A stretch of DNA of 64,000 bases from Megalopta genalis (taxonomy: Eukaryota; Arthropoda; Insecta; Hymenoptera; Halictidae). The position numbers and the translations under genes were made by a program. The stretch's first letter is position 1. Every line of letters starts with the position of its first letter. Where the stretch lies: assembly GCF_051020955.1 (NCBI RefSeq), contig NW_027476295.1:1-64000 (forward strand), in the 5' to 3' direction. The notes below the pieces were generated by a model. The model did not search any database. It was given only the letters and a program-made list of their open reading frames with translations, and was not told where the DNA came from. This document shows, in pieces, positions 35,821 through 50,521 of this stretch.

Positions 35821-38800
35821 AATGGTTTAGCTTCAAATCAATGGGAAGTAGAAGATTTACCTTCAAATCCATGCGAAACAAATGGTTTAGCTTCAAATAC
35901 TTGTGATATACATGGTTTAGCTTCAACTGCATGCGAAACAAACGAGTTAGCTTCAAATCCAAGCGAAACACATGATTTAGCTTCAAATCAATGCGAAGTA
36001 GAAGGCTTAGCATCAAATCCATGCAACACAAATTATTTAGCTTCTTATACTTGCGATATAAGTGATAAAGCTTCAAATGCAGGCGAAACAAACGAGTGAG
36101 CTTTAAATCCAAGCGTAACACATGATTTAACTTCAAATCAACGGGAAGTAGAAGATTTAACTTCAAATCCAAACGAAGCAAATGGTTTAGCTTCAAATAC
36201 TTGTGATATACATTATTTAGCTTCAGCTGCAAGCGAAACAAACGAGTTAGCTTCAACTCCAAGCGTAACACTTGATTTAACTTCAAATCAATGGGAAGTA
36301 GAAGATTTACCTTCAAATCCATGCGAAACAAATGGTTTAGCTTCAAATACTTGTGATATACATGATTTAGCTTCAGCTGCATGCGAAACAAACGAGTTAG
36401 CTTCAAATCCAAGCGAAACACATGATTTAGCTTCAAATCAATGCGAAGTAGAAGGCTTAGCATCAAATCCATGCAACACAAAGTATTTAGCTTCTTATAC
36501 TTGCGATATAAGTGATAAAGCTTCAAATGCAGGCGAAACAAACGAGTAAGCTTTAGATCCAAGCGTAACACATGATTTAACTTCAAATCAATGCGAAGTA
36601 GAAGACTTAGCATCAAATCCATGCAACACAAATTATTTAGCTTCTTATACTTGCGATATAAGTGATATAGCATCAAATGCAGGCGAAACACACTAGTGAT
36701 CTTCAAATCCAAGCCTAACACATGATTTAACTTCAAATCAACGGGAAGTAGAAGATTTAACTTCAAATCCAAACGAAACAAATGGTTTAGCTTCAAATAC
36801 TTGTGATATACATTATTTAGCTTCAGCTGCAAGCGAAACAAACGAGTTAGCTTCAACTCCAAGCGTAACACTTGATTTAACTTCAAATCAATGGGAAGTA
36901 GAAGATTTACCTTCAAATCCATGCGAAACAAATGGCTTAGCTTCAAATACTTGTGACATACATCATTTAGCTTCAACTGCATGCGAAACAAACGAGTTAG
37001 CCTCAAATCCAAGCGAAACACATGATTTAGCTTCAAATCAATGCGAAGTAGAAGGCTTAGCATCAAATCCATGCAACACAAATTATTTAGCTTCTTATAC
37101 TTGCGATATAAGTGATAAAGCTTCAAATGCAGGTGAAACAAACGAGTGATCTCCAAATCCAAGCGTAACACTTGATTTAACTTCAAATCAATGCAAAGTA
37201 GAAGATTTACCTTCAAATCCATGCGAAACAAATGGTTTAGCTTCAAATACCTTTGATATACATGATTTAGCTTCAACTGCATGCGAAACAAACGAGTTAG
37301 TTTCAAATCCAAGCGAAACACATGATTTAGCTTCAAATCAATGCGAAATAGAAGGCTTAGCATCAAATCCATGCGACACAAATTATTTAGCTTCGTATAC
37401 TTGCGATATAAGTGATATAGCTTCAAATGCAGGTGAAACAAATGAGTGATCTTCAAATCCAAGCGAAGCACATGATTTAGCTTCAAATCAATGCGAAGTA
37501 GAAGGCTTAGCATCAAATCCATGCAACACAAAGTATTTAGCTTCTTATACTTGCGATATAAGTGATAAAGCTTCAAATGCAGGCGAAACAAACGAGTAAG
37601 CTTTAGATCCAAGCGTAACACATGATTTAACTTCAAATCAATGCGAAGTAGAAGACTTAGCATCAAATCCATGCAACACAAATTATTTAGCTTCTTATAC
37701 TTGCGATATAAGTGATATAGCATCAAATGCAGGCGAAACACACGAGTGATCTTCAAATCCAAGCGTAACACATGATTTAACTTCAAATCAACGGGAAGTA
37801 GAAGATTTAACTTCAAATCCAAACGAAACAAATGGTTTAGCTTCAAATACTTGTGATATACATTATTTAGCTTCAGCTGCAAGCGAAACAAACGAGTTAG
37901 CTTCAACTCCAAGCGTAACACTTGATTTAACTTCAAATCAATGGGAAGTAGAAGATTTACCTTCAAATCCATGCGAAACAAATGGCTTAGCTTCAAATAC
38001 TTGTGACATACATCATTTAGCTTCAACTGCATGCGAAACAAACGAGTTAGCCTCAAATCCAAGCGAAACACATGATTTAGCTTCAAATCAATGCGAAGTA
38101 GAAGGCTTAGCATCAAATCCATGCAACACAAATTATTTAGCTTCTTATACTTGCGATATAAGTGATAAAGCTTCAAATGCAGGTGAAACAAACGAGTGAT
38201 CTCCAAATCCAAGCGTAACACTTGATTTAACTTCAAATCAATGCAAAGTAGAAGATTTTCCTTCAAATCCATGCGAAACAAATGGTTTAGCTTCAAATAC
38301 CTTTGATATACATGATTTAGCTTCAACTGCATGCGAAACAAACGAGTTAGTTTCAAATCCAAGCGAAACACATGATTTAGCTTCAAATCAATGCGAAATA
38401 GAAGGCTTAGCATCAAATCCATGCGACACAAATTATTTAGCTTCGTATACTTGCGATATAAGTGATATAGCTTCAAATGCAGGTGAAACAAATGAGTGAT
38501 CTTCAAATCCAAGCGTAACACATGATTTAACTTCAAATCAATGGGAAGTAGCAGATTTAGGTTCAAATCCATGCGAAACAAATGGTTTAGCTTCAAATAC
38601 TTGTGATATACATGATTTAGGTTCAGCTGCATGGGAAACAAACGAGTTAGCTTGAAATCCAAGCGAAACACATGACTTAGCTTCAAATCAATGCGAAGTA
38701 GAAGGCTTAGCTTCAAATCCATGCAACACAAATTATTTAGCTTCTCATACTTGCGATATAAGTGATAAAGCTTCAAATGCAGGTGAAACAAACGAGTGAT

Positions 38801-39082
38801 CTTCAAATCCAAGTGTAACACATGATTTAACTTCAAATCAATGGCAAGTAGAAGATTTACCTTCAAATCCATGCGAAACAAATGGCTTAGCTTCAAATAC
38901 TTGTGATATACATGATTTAGCTTCAACTGCATGCGAAACAAACGAGATAGCTTCAAATCCAAGCGAAGCACATGATTTAGCTTCAAATCAATGCGAAGTA
39001 GAAGGCTTAGCATCAAATCCTTGCGAAACAAATGGTTTAGCTTCAAATACTTGTGATATACATGATTTAGTTTCATCTGCAT
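35729..39082 (-). other. Minus-strand open frame (1,117 codons), repeat-derived, probably not a gene
   Basis: It starts at an ATG formed by CAT in an M10 monomer (MQMKLNHV). It ends at a TAG made by the substitution ACAAACG to ACTAACG at 35,729. The same substitution ends homologous frames at 39,539, 43,169 and 46,229, so it spread with the copies. The content is the LKLNHVFRLD decapeptide throughout. No promoter, unique domain or untranslated region can be recognised around it. Confidence 0.8.
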
Positions 39083-42000
39083 GCGAAACTAACGAGTTAG
39101 CTTCACATCCAAGCGAAACACATGATTTAGCTTCAAATCAATGCGAAGTAGAAGGCTTAGCTTCAAATCCATGCAACACAAATTATTTAGCTTCTCATAC
39201 TTGCGATATATGTGATAAAGCTCCAAATGCAAGCGAAACAAACGAGTGAGCTTTAAATCCAAGCATAACACATGATTTAACTTCAAATCAATGCGAAGTA
39301 GAAGATTTACCTTCAAATCCATGCGAAACAAATGGTTTAGCTTCAAATACTTGTGATATACATGATTTAGCTTCAGCTGCATGCGAAACAAACGAGTAAG
39401 CCTCAAATCCAAGCGAAACACATAATTTAGCTTCAAGTCAATGCGAAATAGGAGGCTTAGCATCAAATCCATGCAACACAAATTATTTAGCTTCTTGTAC
39501 TTGCGATATAAGTGATAACGCTTCAAATGCAGGTGAAACTAACGAGTGATCTTCAAATCCAAGCGTAACACTTGATTTAACTTCAAATCAATGGGAAGTA
39601 GAAGATTTACCTTCAAATCCATGCGAAAGAAATGGTTTAGCTTCAAATCAATGGGAAGTAGAAGATTTACCTTCAAATCCATGCGAAAGAAATGGTTTAG
39701 CTTCAGATACTTGTGATATACATGATTTAGCTTCAACTGCATGCGAAACAAACGAGTTAGCATCAGATCCAAGCGAAACACATGATTTAACTACAAATCA
39801 ATGCGAAGTAGATGGCTTACCATCAAATCCATGCAACACAAATTATTTAGCTGCTTATACTTGCGATATAAGTGATATAGCTTCAAATGCAGGCGAAACA
39901 CACGAGTGATCTTCAAATCCATGCGTAACACATGATTTAACTTCAAATCAATGGGAAGTAGAAGATTTACATTCAAATCCATGCGTAACAAATGGTTTAG
40001 CTTCAATTACTTGTGATATACATGATTTAGCTTCAGCTGCATGCGAAACAAACGAGGTAGCTTCAAATCCAAGCGAAACACATGATTTAGATTCAAATCA
40101 ATGCGAAGTAGAAGGCTTAGCATCAAATCCATGCAACACAAATTATTTAGCTTCTTATACTTGCGATATAAGTGATAAAGCTTCAAATGCAGGCGAAACA
40201 AACGAGTTAGCTTCAAATCCAAGCGTAACACATGATTTAACTTCAAATCAATGCGAAGTAGAAGATTTACCTTCAAATCCATGCGAAACAAATGGTTTAG
40301 CTTCAAATACTTGTGATATACATGGTTTAGCTTCAACTGCATGCGAAACAAACGAGTTAGCTTCAAATCCAAGCGAAACACATGATTTAGCTTCAAATCA
40401 ATGCGAAGTAGAAGGCTTAGCATCAAATCCATGCAACACAAATTATTTAGCTTCTTATACTTGCGATATAAGTGATAAAGCTTCAAATGCAGGCGAAACA
40501 AACGAGTGATCTTCAAATCCAAGCGTAATACGTGATTTAAATTCAAATCCATGCGAAACAAATGGTTCAGTTTCAAATACTTGTGATACACATGAATTTG
40601 CTTCAGCTGCATGCGAAACAAACGATTTAGCTTCACACCCAAGGGAAACACATGATTTAAATTCAAATAAATGGGAAGTAGAAGGCTTACCATCAAATCC
40701 ATGCAACACAAATTATTTAGCTTCTTATACTTGCGATATAAGTGATATAGCATCAAATGCAGGCGAAACACACGAGTGATCTTCAAATCCAAGCGTAACA
40801 CATGATTTAACTTCAAATCAACGGGAAGTAGAAGATTTAACTTCAAATCCAAACGAAACAAATGGTTTAGCTTCAAATACTTGTGATATACATTATTTAG
40901 CTTCAGCTGCAAGCGAAACAAACGAGTTAGCTTCAACTCCAAGCGTAACACTTGATTTAACTTCAAATCAATGGGAAGTAGAAGATTTACCTTCAAATCC
41001 ATGCGAAACAAATGGTTTAGCTTCAAATACTTGTGATATACATGATTTAGCTTCAGCTGCATGCGAAACAAACGAGTTAGCTTCAAATCCAAGCGAAACA
41101 CATGATTTAGCTTCAAATCAATGCGAAGTAGAAGGCTTAGCATCAAATCCATGCAACACAAAGTATTTAGCTTCTTATACTTGCGATATAAGTGATAAAG
41201 CTTCAAATGCAGGCGAAACAAACGAGTAAGCTTTAGATCCAAGCGTAACACATGATTTAACTTCAAATCAATGCGAAGTAGAAGACTTAGCATCAAATCC
41301 ATGCAACACAAATTATTTAGCTTCTTATACTTGCGATATAAGTGATATAGCATCAAATGCAGGCGAAACACACTAGTGATCTTCAAATCCAAGCGTAACA
41401 CATGATTTAACTTCAAATCAACGGGAAGTAGAAGATTTAACTTCAAATCCAAACGAAACAAATGGTTTAGCTTCAAATACTTGTGATATACATTATTTAG
41501 CTTCAGCTGCAAGCGAAACAAACGAGTTAGCTTCAACTCCAAGCGTAACACTTGATTTAACTTCAAATCAATGGGAAGTAGAAGATTTACCTTCAAATCC
41601 ATGCGAAACAAATGGCTTAGCTTCAAATACTTGTGACATACATCATTTAGCTTCAACTGCATGCGAAACAAACGAGTTAGCCTCAAATCCAAGCGAAACA
41701 CATGATTTAGCTTCAAATCAATGCGAAGTAGAAGGCTTAGCATCAAATCCATGCAACACAAATTATTTAGCTTCTTATACTTGCGATATAAGTGATAAAG
41801 CTTCAAATGCAGGTGAAACAAACGAGTGATCTCCAAATCCAAGCGTAACACTTGATTTAACTTCAAATCAATGCAAAGTAGAAGATTTACCTTCAAATCC
41901 ATGCGAAACAAATGGTTTAGCTTCAAATACCTTTGATATACATGATTTAGCTTCAACTGCATGCGAAACAAACGAGTTAGTTTCAAATCCAAGCGAAACA

Positions 42001-42268
42001 CATGATTTAGCTTCAAATCAATGCGAAATAGAAGGCTTAGCATCAAATCCATGCGACACAAATTATTTAGCTTCGTATACTTGCGATATAAGTGATATAG
42101 CTTCAAATGCAGGTGAAACAAATGAGTGATCTTCAAATCCAAGCGAAGCACATGATTTAGCTTCAAATCAATGCGAAGTAGAAGGCTTAGCATCAAATCC
42201 TTGCGAAACAAATGGTTTAGCTTCAAATACTTGTGATATACATGATTTAGTTTCATCTGCATGCGAAA

Positions 42269-45200
42269 CTAACGAGTTAGCTTCACATCCAAGCGAAACA
42301 CATGATTTAGCTTCAAATCAATGCGAAGTAGAAGGCTTAGCATCAAATCCATGCAACACAAATTATTTAGCTTCTTATACTTCCGATATAAGTGATAAAG
42401 CTTCAAATGCAGGTGAAACAAACGAGTGATCTTCAAATCCAAGTGTAACACATGATTTAACTTCAAATCAATGGCAAGTAGAAGATTTACCTTCAAATCC
42501 ATGCGAAACAAATGGCTTAGCTTCAAATACTTGTGATATACATGATTTAGCTTCAACTGCATGCGAAACAAACGAGATAGCTTCAAATCCGAGCGAAGCA
42601 CATGATTTATCTTCAAATCAATGCGAAGTAGAAGGCTTAGCATCAAATCCTTGCGAAACAAATGGTTTAGCTTCAAATACTTGTGATATACATGATTTAG
42701 TTTCATCTGCATGCGAAACTAACGAGTTAGCTTCACATCCAAGCGAAACACATGATTTAGCTTCAAATCAATGCGAAGTAGAAGGCTTAGCTTCAAATCC
42801 ATGCAACACAAATTATTTAGCTTCTCATACTTGCGATATATGTGATAAAGCTCCAAATGCAAGCGAAACAAACGAGTGAGCTTTAAATCCAAGCATAACA
42901 CATGATTTAACTTCAAATCAATGCGAAGTAGAAGATTTACCTTCAAATCCATGCGAAACAAATGGTTTAGCTTCAAATACTTGTGATATACATGATTTAG
43001 CTTCAGCTGCATGCGAAACAAACGAGTTAGCCTCAAATCCAAGCGAAACACATGATTTAGCTTCAAATCAATGCGAAGTAGAAGGCTTAGCATCAAATCC
43101 ATGCAACACAAATTATTTAGCTTCTTATACTTGCGATATAAGTGATAAAGCTTCAAATGCAGGTGAAACTAACGAGTGATCTTCAAATCCAAGCGTAACA
43201 CTTGATTTAACTTCAAATCAATGGGAAGTAGAAGATTTACCTTCAAATCCATGCGAAAGAAATGGTTTAGCTTCAAATCAATGGGAAGTAGAAGATTTAC
43301 CTTCAAATCCATGCGAAAGAAATGGTTTAGCTTCAAATACTTGTGATATACATGATTTAGCTTCAACTGCATGCGAAACAAACGAGTTAGCTTCAAATCA
43401 AAGCGAAACACATGATTGAGCTTCAAATCAATGCGAAATATAAGGCTTAGAATCAAATCCATGCGACACAAATTATTTAGCTTCGTATACTTGCGATATA
43501 AGTGATATAGCTTCAAATGCAGGTGAAAAAAACGAGTGATCTTCAAATCCAAGCGTAACACATGATTTAACTTCAAATCAAAGGGTAGTAGCAGATTTAC
43601 GTTCAAATCCATGCGAAACAAATGGTTTAGCTTCAAATACTTGTGATATACACGATTTAGCTTCAGCTGCATGGGAAACAAAGGAGTTAGCTTCAAATCC
43701 AAGCGAGACACATGATTTAGCTTCAAATCATTGCGAAATAGAAGGCTTAGCATCAAATCCATGCGACACAAATTATTTAGCTTCGTATACTTGCGATATA
43801 AGTGATATAGCTTCAAATGCAGGTGAAACAAACGAGTGATCTTCAAATCCAAGCGTAACACATGATTTAACTTCAAATCAATGGGAAGTAGAAGATTTAC
43901 CTTCAAATCCATGCGAAACAAATGGTTTAGCTTCAAATACTTGTGATATACATGATTTAGCTTCAGCTGCATGCGAAACAAACGAGTAAGCCTCAAATCC
44001 AAGCGTAACACATGATTTAACTTCAAATCAACGGGAAGTAGAAGATTTAACTTCAAATCCAAACGAAACAAATGGTTTAGCTTCAAATACTTGTGATATA
44101 CATTATTTAGCTTCAGCTGCATGCGAAACAAACGAGTTAGCTTCAAATCCAAGCGAAACACATGATTTAGCTTCAAATCAATGCGAAGTAGAAGGCTTAG
44201 CATCAAATCCATGCAACACAAAGTATTTAGCTTCTTATACTTGCGATATAAGTGATAAAGCTTCAAATGCAGGCGAAACAAACGAGTAAGCTTTAGATCC
44301 AAGCGTAACACATGATTTAACTTCAAATCAATGCGAAGTAGAAGACTTAGCATCAAATCCATGCAACACAAATTATTTAGCTTCTTATACTTGCGATATA
44401 AGTGATATAGCATCAAATGCAGGCGAAACACACTAGTGATCTTCAAATCCAAGCGTAACACATGATTTAACTTCAAATCAACGGGAAGTAGAAGATTTAA
44501 CTTCAAATCCAAACGAAACAAATGGTTTAGCTTCAAATACTTGTGATATACATTATTTAGCTTCAGCTGCAAGCGAAACAAACGAGTTAGCTTCAACTCC
44601 AAGCGTAACACTTGATTTAACTTCAAATCAATGGGAAGTAGAAGATTTACCTTCAAATCCATGCGAAACAAATGGCTTAGCTTCAAATACTTGTGACATA
44701 CATCATTTAGCTTCAACTGCATGCGAAACAAACGAGTTAGCCTCAAATCCAAGCGAAACACATGATTTAGCTTCAAATCAATGCGAAGTAGAAGGCTTAG
44801 CATCAAATCCATGCAACACAAATTATTTAGCTTCTTATACTTGCGATATAAGTGATAAAGCTTCAAATGCAGGTGAAACAAACGAGTGATCTCCAAATCC
44901 AAGCGTAACACTTGATTTAACTTCAAATCAATGCAAAGTAGAAGATTTACCTTCAAATCCATGCGAAACAAATGGTTTAGCTTCAAATACCTTTGATATA
45001 CATGATTTAGCTTCAACTGCATGCGAAACAAACGAGTTAGTTTCAAATCCAAGCGAAACACATGATTTAGCTTCAAATCAATGCGAAATAGAAGGCTTAG
45101 CATCAAATCCATGCGACACAAATTATTTAGCTTCGTATACTTGCGATATAAGTGATATAGCTTCAAATGCAGGTGAAACAAATGAGTGATCTTCAAATCC

Positions 45201-45328
45201 AAGCGAAGCACATGATTTAGCTTCAAATCAATGCGAAGTAGAAGGCTTAGCATCAAATCCTTGCGAAACAAATGGTTTAGCTTCAAATACTTGTGATATA
45301 CATGATTTAGTTTCATCTGCATGCGAAA
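42269..45328. repeat. Domain B 3,060-bp unit, copy 1
   Basis: It is followed directly by a second copy. Shared private variants include TCCGATATAAG (42,382 and 45,442), AAATATAAGGC with GAATCAAATCC (43,437 and 46,497), AAGGGTAGTAGC (43,582 and 46,642) and CACGATTTAGC (43,650 and 46,710). The unit is 102 monomers long, or 10.2 HORs, so it is not a whole number of HORs. Confidence 0.88.
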
Positions 45329-47938
45329 CTAACGAGTTAGCTTCACATCCAAGCGAAACACATGATTTAGCTTCAAATCAATGCGAAGTAGAAGGCTTAG
45401 CATCAAATCCATGCAACACAAATTATTTAGCTTCTTATACTTCCGATATAAGTGATAAAGCTTCAAATGCAGGTGAAACAAACGAGTGATCTTCAAATCC
45501 AAGTGTAACACATGATTTAACTTCAAATCAATGGCAAGTAGAAGATTTACCTTCAAATCCATGCGAAACAAATGGCTTAGCTTCAAATACTTGTGATATA
45601 CATGATTTAGCTTCAACTGCATGCGAAACAAACGAGATAGCTTCAAATCCAAGCGAAGCACATGATTTATCTTCAAATCAATGCGAAGTAGAAGGCTTAG
45701 CATCAAATCCTTGCGAAACAAATGGTTTAGCTTCAAATACTTGTGATATACATGATTTAGTTTCATCTGCATGCGAAACTAACGAGTTAGCTTCACATCC
45801 AAGCGAAACACATGATTTAGCTTCAAATCAATGCGAAGTAGAAGGCTTAGCTTCAAATCCATGCAACACAAATTATTTAGCTTCTCATACTTGCGATATA
45901 TGTGATAAAGCTCCAAATGCAAGCGAAACAAACGAGTGAGCTTTAAATCCAAGCATAACACATGATTTAACTTCAAATCAATGCGAAGTAGAAGATTTAC
46001 CTTCAAATCCATGCGAAACAAATGGTTTAGCTTCAAATACTTGTGATATACATGATTTAGCTTCAGCTGCATGCGAAACAAACGAGTTAGCCTCAAATCC
46101 AAGCGAAACACATGATTTAGCTTCAAATCAATGCGAAGTAGAAGGCTTAGCATCAAATCCATGCAACACAAATTATTTAGCTTCTTATACTTGCGATATA
46201 AGTGATAAAGCTTCAAATGCAGGTGAAACTAACGAGTGATCTTCAAATCCAAGCGTAACACTTGATTTAACTTCAAATCAATGGGAAGTAGAAGATTTAC
46301 CTTCAAATCCATGCGAAAGAAATGGTTTAGCTTCAAATCAATGGGAAGTAGAAGATTTACCTTCAAATCCATGCGAAAGAAATGGTTTAGCTTCAAATAC
46401 TTGTGATATACATGATTTAGCTTCAACTGCATGCGAAACAAACGAGTTAGCTTCAAATCAAAGCGAAACACATGATTGAGCTTCAAATCAATGCGAAATA
46501 TAAGGCTTAGAATCAAATCCATGCGACACAAATTATTTAGCTTCGTATACTTGCGATATAAGTGATATAGCTTCAAATGCAGGTGAAAAAAACGAGTGAT
46601 CTTCAAATCCAAGCGTAACACATGATTTAACTTCAAATCAAAGGGTAGTAGCAGATTTACGTTCAAATCCATGCGAAACAAATGGTTTAGCTTCAAATAC
46701 TTGTGATATACACGATTTAGCTTCAGCTGCATGGGAAACAAAGGAGTTAGCTTCAAATCCAAGCGAGACACATGATTTAGCTTCAAATCATTGCGAAATA
46801 GAAGGCTTAGCATCAAATCCATGCGACACAAATTATTTAGCTTCGTATACTTGCGATATAAGTGATATAGCTTCAAATGCAGGTGAAACAAACGAGTGAT
46901 CTTCAAATCCAAGCGTAACACATGATTTAACTTCAAATCAATGGGAAGTAGAAGATTTACCTTCAAATCCATGCGAAACAAATGGTTTAGCTTCAAATAC
47001 TTGTGATATACATGATTTAGCTTCAGCTGCATGCGAAACAAACGAGTAGGCCTCAAATCCAAGCGTAACACATGATTTAACTTCAAATCAACGGGAAGTA
47101 GAAGATTTAACTTCAAATCCAAACGAAACAAATGGTTTAGCTTCAAATACTTGTGATATACATTATTTAGCTTCAGCTGCAAGCGAAACAAACGAGTTAG
47201 CTTCAACTCCAAGCGTAACACTTGATTTAACTTCAAATCAATGGGAAGTAGAAGATTTACCTTCAAATCCATGCGAAACAAATGGCTTAGCTTCAAATAC
47301 TTGTGACATACATCATTTAGCTTCAACTGCATGCGAAACAAACGAGTTAGCCTCAAATCCAAGCGAAACACATGATTTAGCTTCAAATCAATGCGAAGTA
47401 GAAGGCTTAGCATCAAATCCATGCAACACAAATTATTTAGCTTCTTATACTTGCGATATAAGTGATAAAGCTTCAAATGCAGGTGAAACAAACGAGTGAT
47501 CTCCAAATCCAAGCGTAACACTTGATTTAACTTCAAATCAATGCAAAGTAGAAGATTTACCTTCAAATCCATGCGAAACAAATGGTTTAGCTTCAAATAC
47601 CTTTGATATACATGATTTAGCTTCAACTGCATGCGAAACAAACGAGTTAGTTTCAAATCCAAGCGAAACACATGATTTAGCTTCAAATCAATGCGAAATA
47701 GAAGGCTTAGCATCAAATCCATGCGACACAAATTATTTAGCTTCGTATACTTGCGATATAAGTGATATAGCTTCAAATGCAGGTGAAACAAATGAGTGAT
47801 CTTCAAATCCAAGCGAAGCACATGATTTAGCTTCAAATCAATGCGAAGTAGAAGGCTTAGCATCAAATCCTTGCGAAACAAATGGTTTAGCTTCAAATAC
47901 TTGTGATATACATGATTTAGTTTCATCTGCATGCGAAA
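45329..47938. repeat. Domain B unit, copy 2 (2,610 bp, 450 bp shorter)
   Basis: It aligns with 42,269-45,328 at offset 3,060 until about 47,180. There 450 bp (three half-repeats, equivalent to about 44,120-44,570) are absent, and the rest aligns at offset 2,610. Single-base differences are few, for example GAGTAAGCC against GAGTAGGCC at 43,987 and 47,047. A third partial copy starts at 47,939 and follows the unit to about 48,590. Confidence 0.88.
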
Positions 47939-50521
47939 CTAACGAGTTAGCTTCACATCCAAGCGAAACACATGATTTAGCTTCAAATCAATGCGAAGTA
48001 GAAGGCTTAGCATCAAATCCATGCAACACAAATTATTTAGCTTCTTATACTTCCGATATAAGTGATAAAGCTTCAAATGCAGGTGAAACAAACGAGTGAT
48101 CTTCAAATCCAAGTGTAACACATGATTTAACTTCAAATCAATGGCAAGTAGAAGATTTACCTTCAAATCCATGCGAAACAAATGGCTTAGCTTCAAATAC
48201 TTGTGATATACATGATTTAGCTTCAACTGCATGCGAAACAAACGAGATAGCTTCAAATCCAAGCGAAGCACATGATTTAGCTTCAAATCAATGCGAAGTA
48301 GAAGGCTTAGCATCAAATCCTTGCGAAACAAATGGTTTAGCTTCAAATACTTGTGATATACATGATTTAGTTTCATCTGCATGCGAAACTAACGAGTTAG
48401 CTTCACATCCAAGCGAAACACATGATTTAGCTTCAAATCAATGCGAAGTAGAAGGCTTAGCTTCAAATCCATGCAACACAAATTATTTAGCTTCTCATAC
48501 TTGCGATATATGTGATAAAGCTCCAAATGCAAGCGAAACAAACGAGTGAGCTTTAAATCCAAGCATAACACATGATTTAACTTCAAATCAATGGGAAGTA
48601 GAAGATTTACCTTCAAATCCATGCGAAACAAATGGTTTAGCTTCAAATACTTGTGATATACATGATTTAGCTTCAACTGCATGCGAAACAAACGAGTTAG
48701 CTTCAAATCCAAGCGAAACACATGATTTAGCTTCAAATCAATGCGAAGTAGAAGGCTTAGCATCAAATCCATGCGACACAAATTATTTAGCTTCGTATAC
48801 TTGCGATATAAGTGATATAGCTTCAAATGCAGGTGACACAAACGAGTGATCTTCAAATCCAAGCGTAACACATGATTTAACTTCAAATCAATGGGAAGTA
48901 GAAGATTTACCTTCAAATCCATGCGAAACAAATGGTTTAGCTTCAAATACTTGTGATATACATGATTTAGCTTCAGCTGCATGCGAAACAAACGAGTTAG
49001 CCTCAAATCCAATCGAAACACATGATTTAGCTTCAAATCAATGCGAAGTAGAAGGCTTAGCATCAAATCCATGCAACACAAATTATTTAGCTTCTTATAC
49101 TTGCGATATAAGTGATAGAGCTTCAAATGCAGGTGAAACAAACGAGTGATCTACAAATCCAAGCGTAACATATGATTTAACTTCAAATCAATGGGAAGTA
49201 GAAGATTTACCTTCAAATCCATGCGAAACAAATGGTTTAGCTTCAAATACTTGTGATATACATGATTTAGCTTCAGCTGCATGCGAAACAAATGAGTTAG
49301 CCTCAAATCCAAGCGAAACACATGATTTAGTATTCAAATCAATGCGAAGTAGAAGGCTTAGCATCAAAACCATGCAACACAAATTATTTAGCTCCTTATA
49401 CTTGCGATATAAGTGATAAAGCTTCAAATGCAGGTGAAACAAACGAGTGATCTTCAAATCCAAGCGTAACACTTGATTTAACTTCAAATCAATGGGAAGT
49501 AGAAGATTTACCTTCAAATCCATGCGAAACAAATGGTTTAGCTTCAAATACTTGTGATATACATGATTTAGCTTCAGCTGCATGCGAAACAAACGAGTTA
49601 GCTTCAAATCCAAGCGAAATACATGATTTAGCTTCAAATCAATGCGAAGTAGAAGACTTAGCATCAATTCCATTCAACACAAATTATTTAGCTTCATAAA
49701 CTTGCGATATAAGTGGTAAAGCTTCAAATGCATTCGAAACAAACGAGTGATCTTCAAATCCAAGCGTAACACATGATTTAACTTCAAATCAATGGGAAGT
49801 AGAAGATTTACCTTCAAATCCATGCGAAACAAATGGCTTAGCTTCAAATACTTGTGATAAACATCATTTAGCTTCAACTGCATGCGAAACAAACGAGTTA
49901 GCCTCAAATCCAAGCGAAACACATGATTTAGATTCAAATGAATGCGAAATAGAAGGCTTAGCATCAAAACCATGCAACACAAATTATTTAGCTTCTTATA
50001 CTTGCGATATAAGTGATAAAGCTTCAAATGCAGGTGAAACAAACGAGTGATCTTCAAATCCAAGCGTAACACATGATTTAACTTCAAATCAAAGGGTAGT
50101 AGCAGATTTACGTTCAAATCCATGCGAAACAAATGGTTTAGCTTCAAATAATTGTGATATACATGATTAAGCTTCAGCTGCATGGGAAACAAAGGAGTTA
50201 GCTTCAAATCCAAGCGAAACACATGATTTAGCTTCAAATGAATGCGAAATCGAAGGCTTAGCATCAAATCCATGCGACACAAATTATTTAGCTTCGTATA
50301 CTTGCGATATATGTGATATAGCTTCAAATGCAGGTGAAACAAACGTGTGATCTTCAAATCCAAGCGTAACACATGATTTAACTTCAAATCAATGGGAAGT
50401 AGAAGATTTACCTTCAAATCCATGCGAAACAAATGGTTTAGCTTCAAATACTTGTGATATACATGATTTAGCTTCAACTCCATGCGAAACAAACGAGTTA
50501 GCTTCAAATCCAAGCGAAGCA

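Larger units (their letters stand above)
30791..49330. repeat. Domain B: 18.5 kb held in a single 30-bp register
   Basis: From 30,791 to the 1-bp insertion near 49,331 every monomer starts at the same phase modulo 30, about 618 monomers with no net out-of-register indel. The first part, about 30,841-32,320, is a clean run of 300-bp HORs. The rest is more scrambled. The marker TGACATACATCATTT occurs at about 34,286, 36,956, 38,006, 41,636, 44,696 and 47,306. Its spacings (2,670, 1,050, 3,630, 3,060 and 2,610) are multiples of 30 but not of 300. Length change here therefore went by monomers and half-repeats as well as HORs. Confidence 0.87.
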
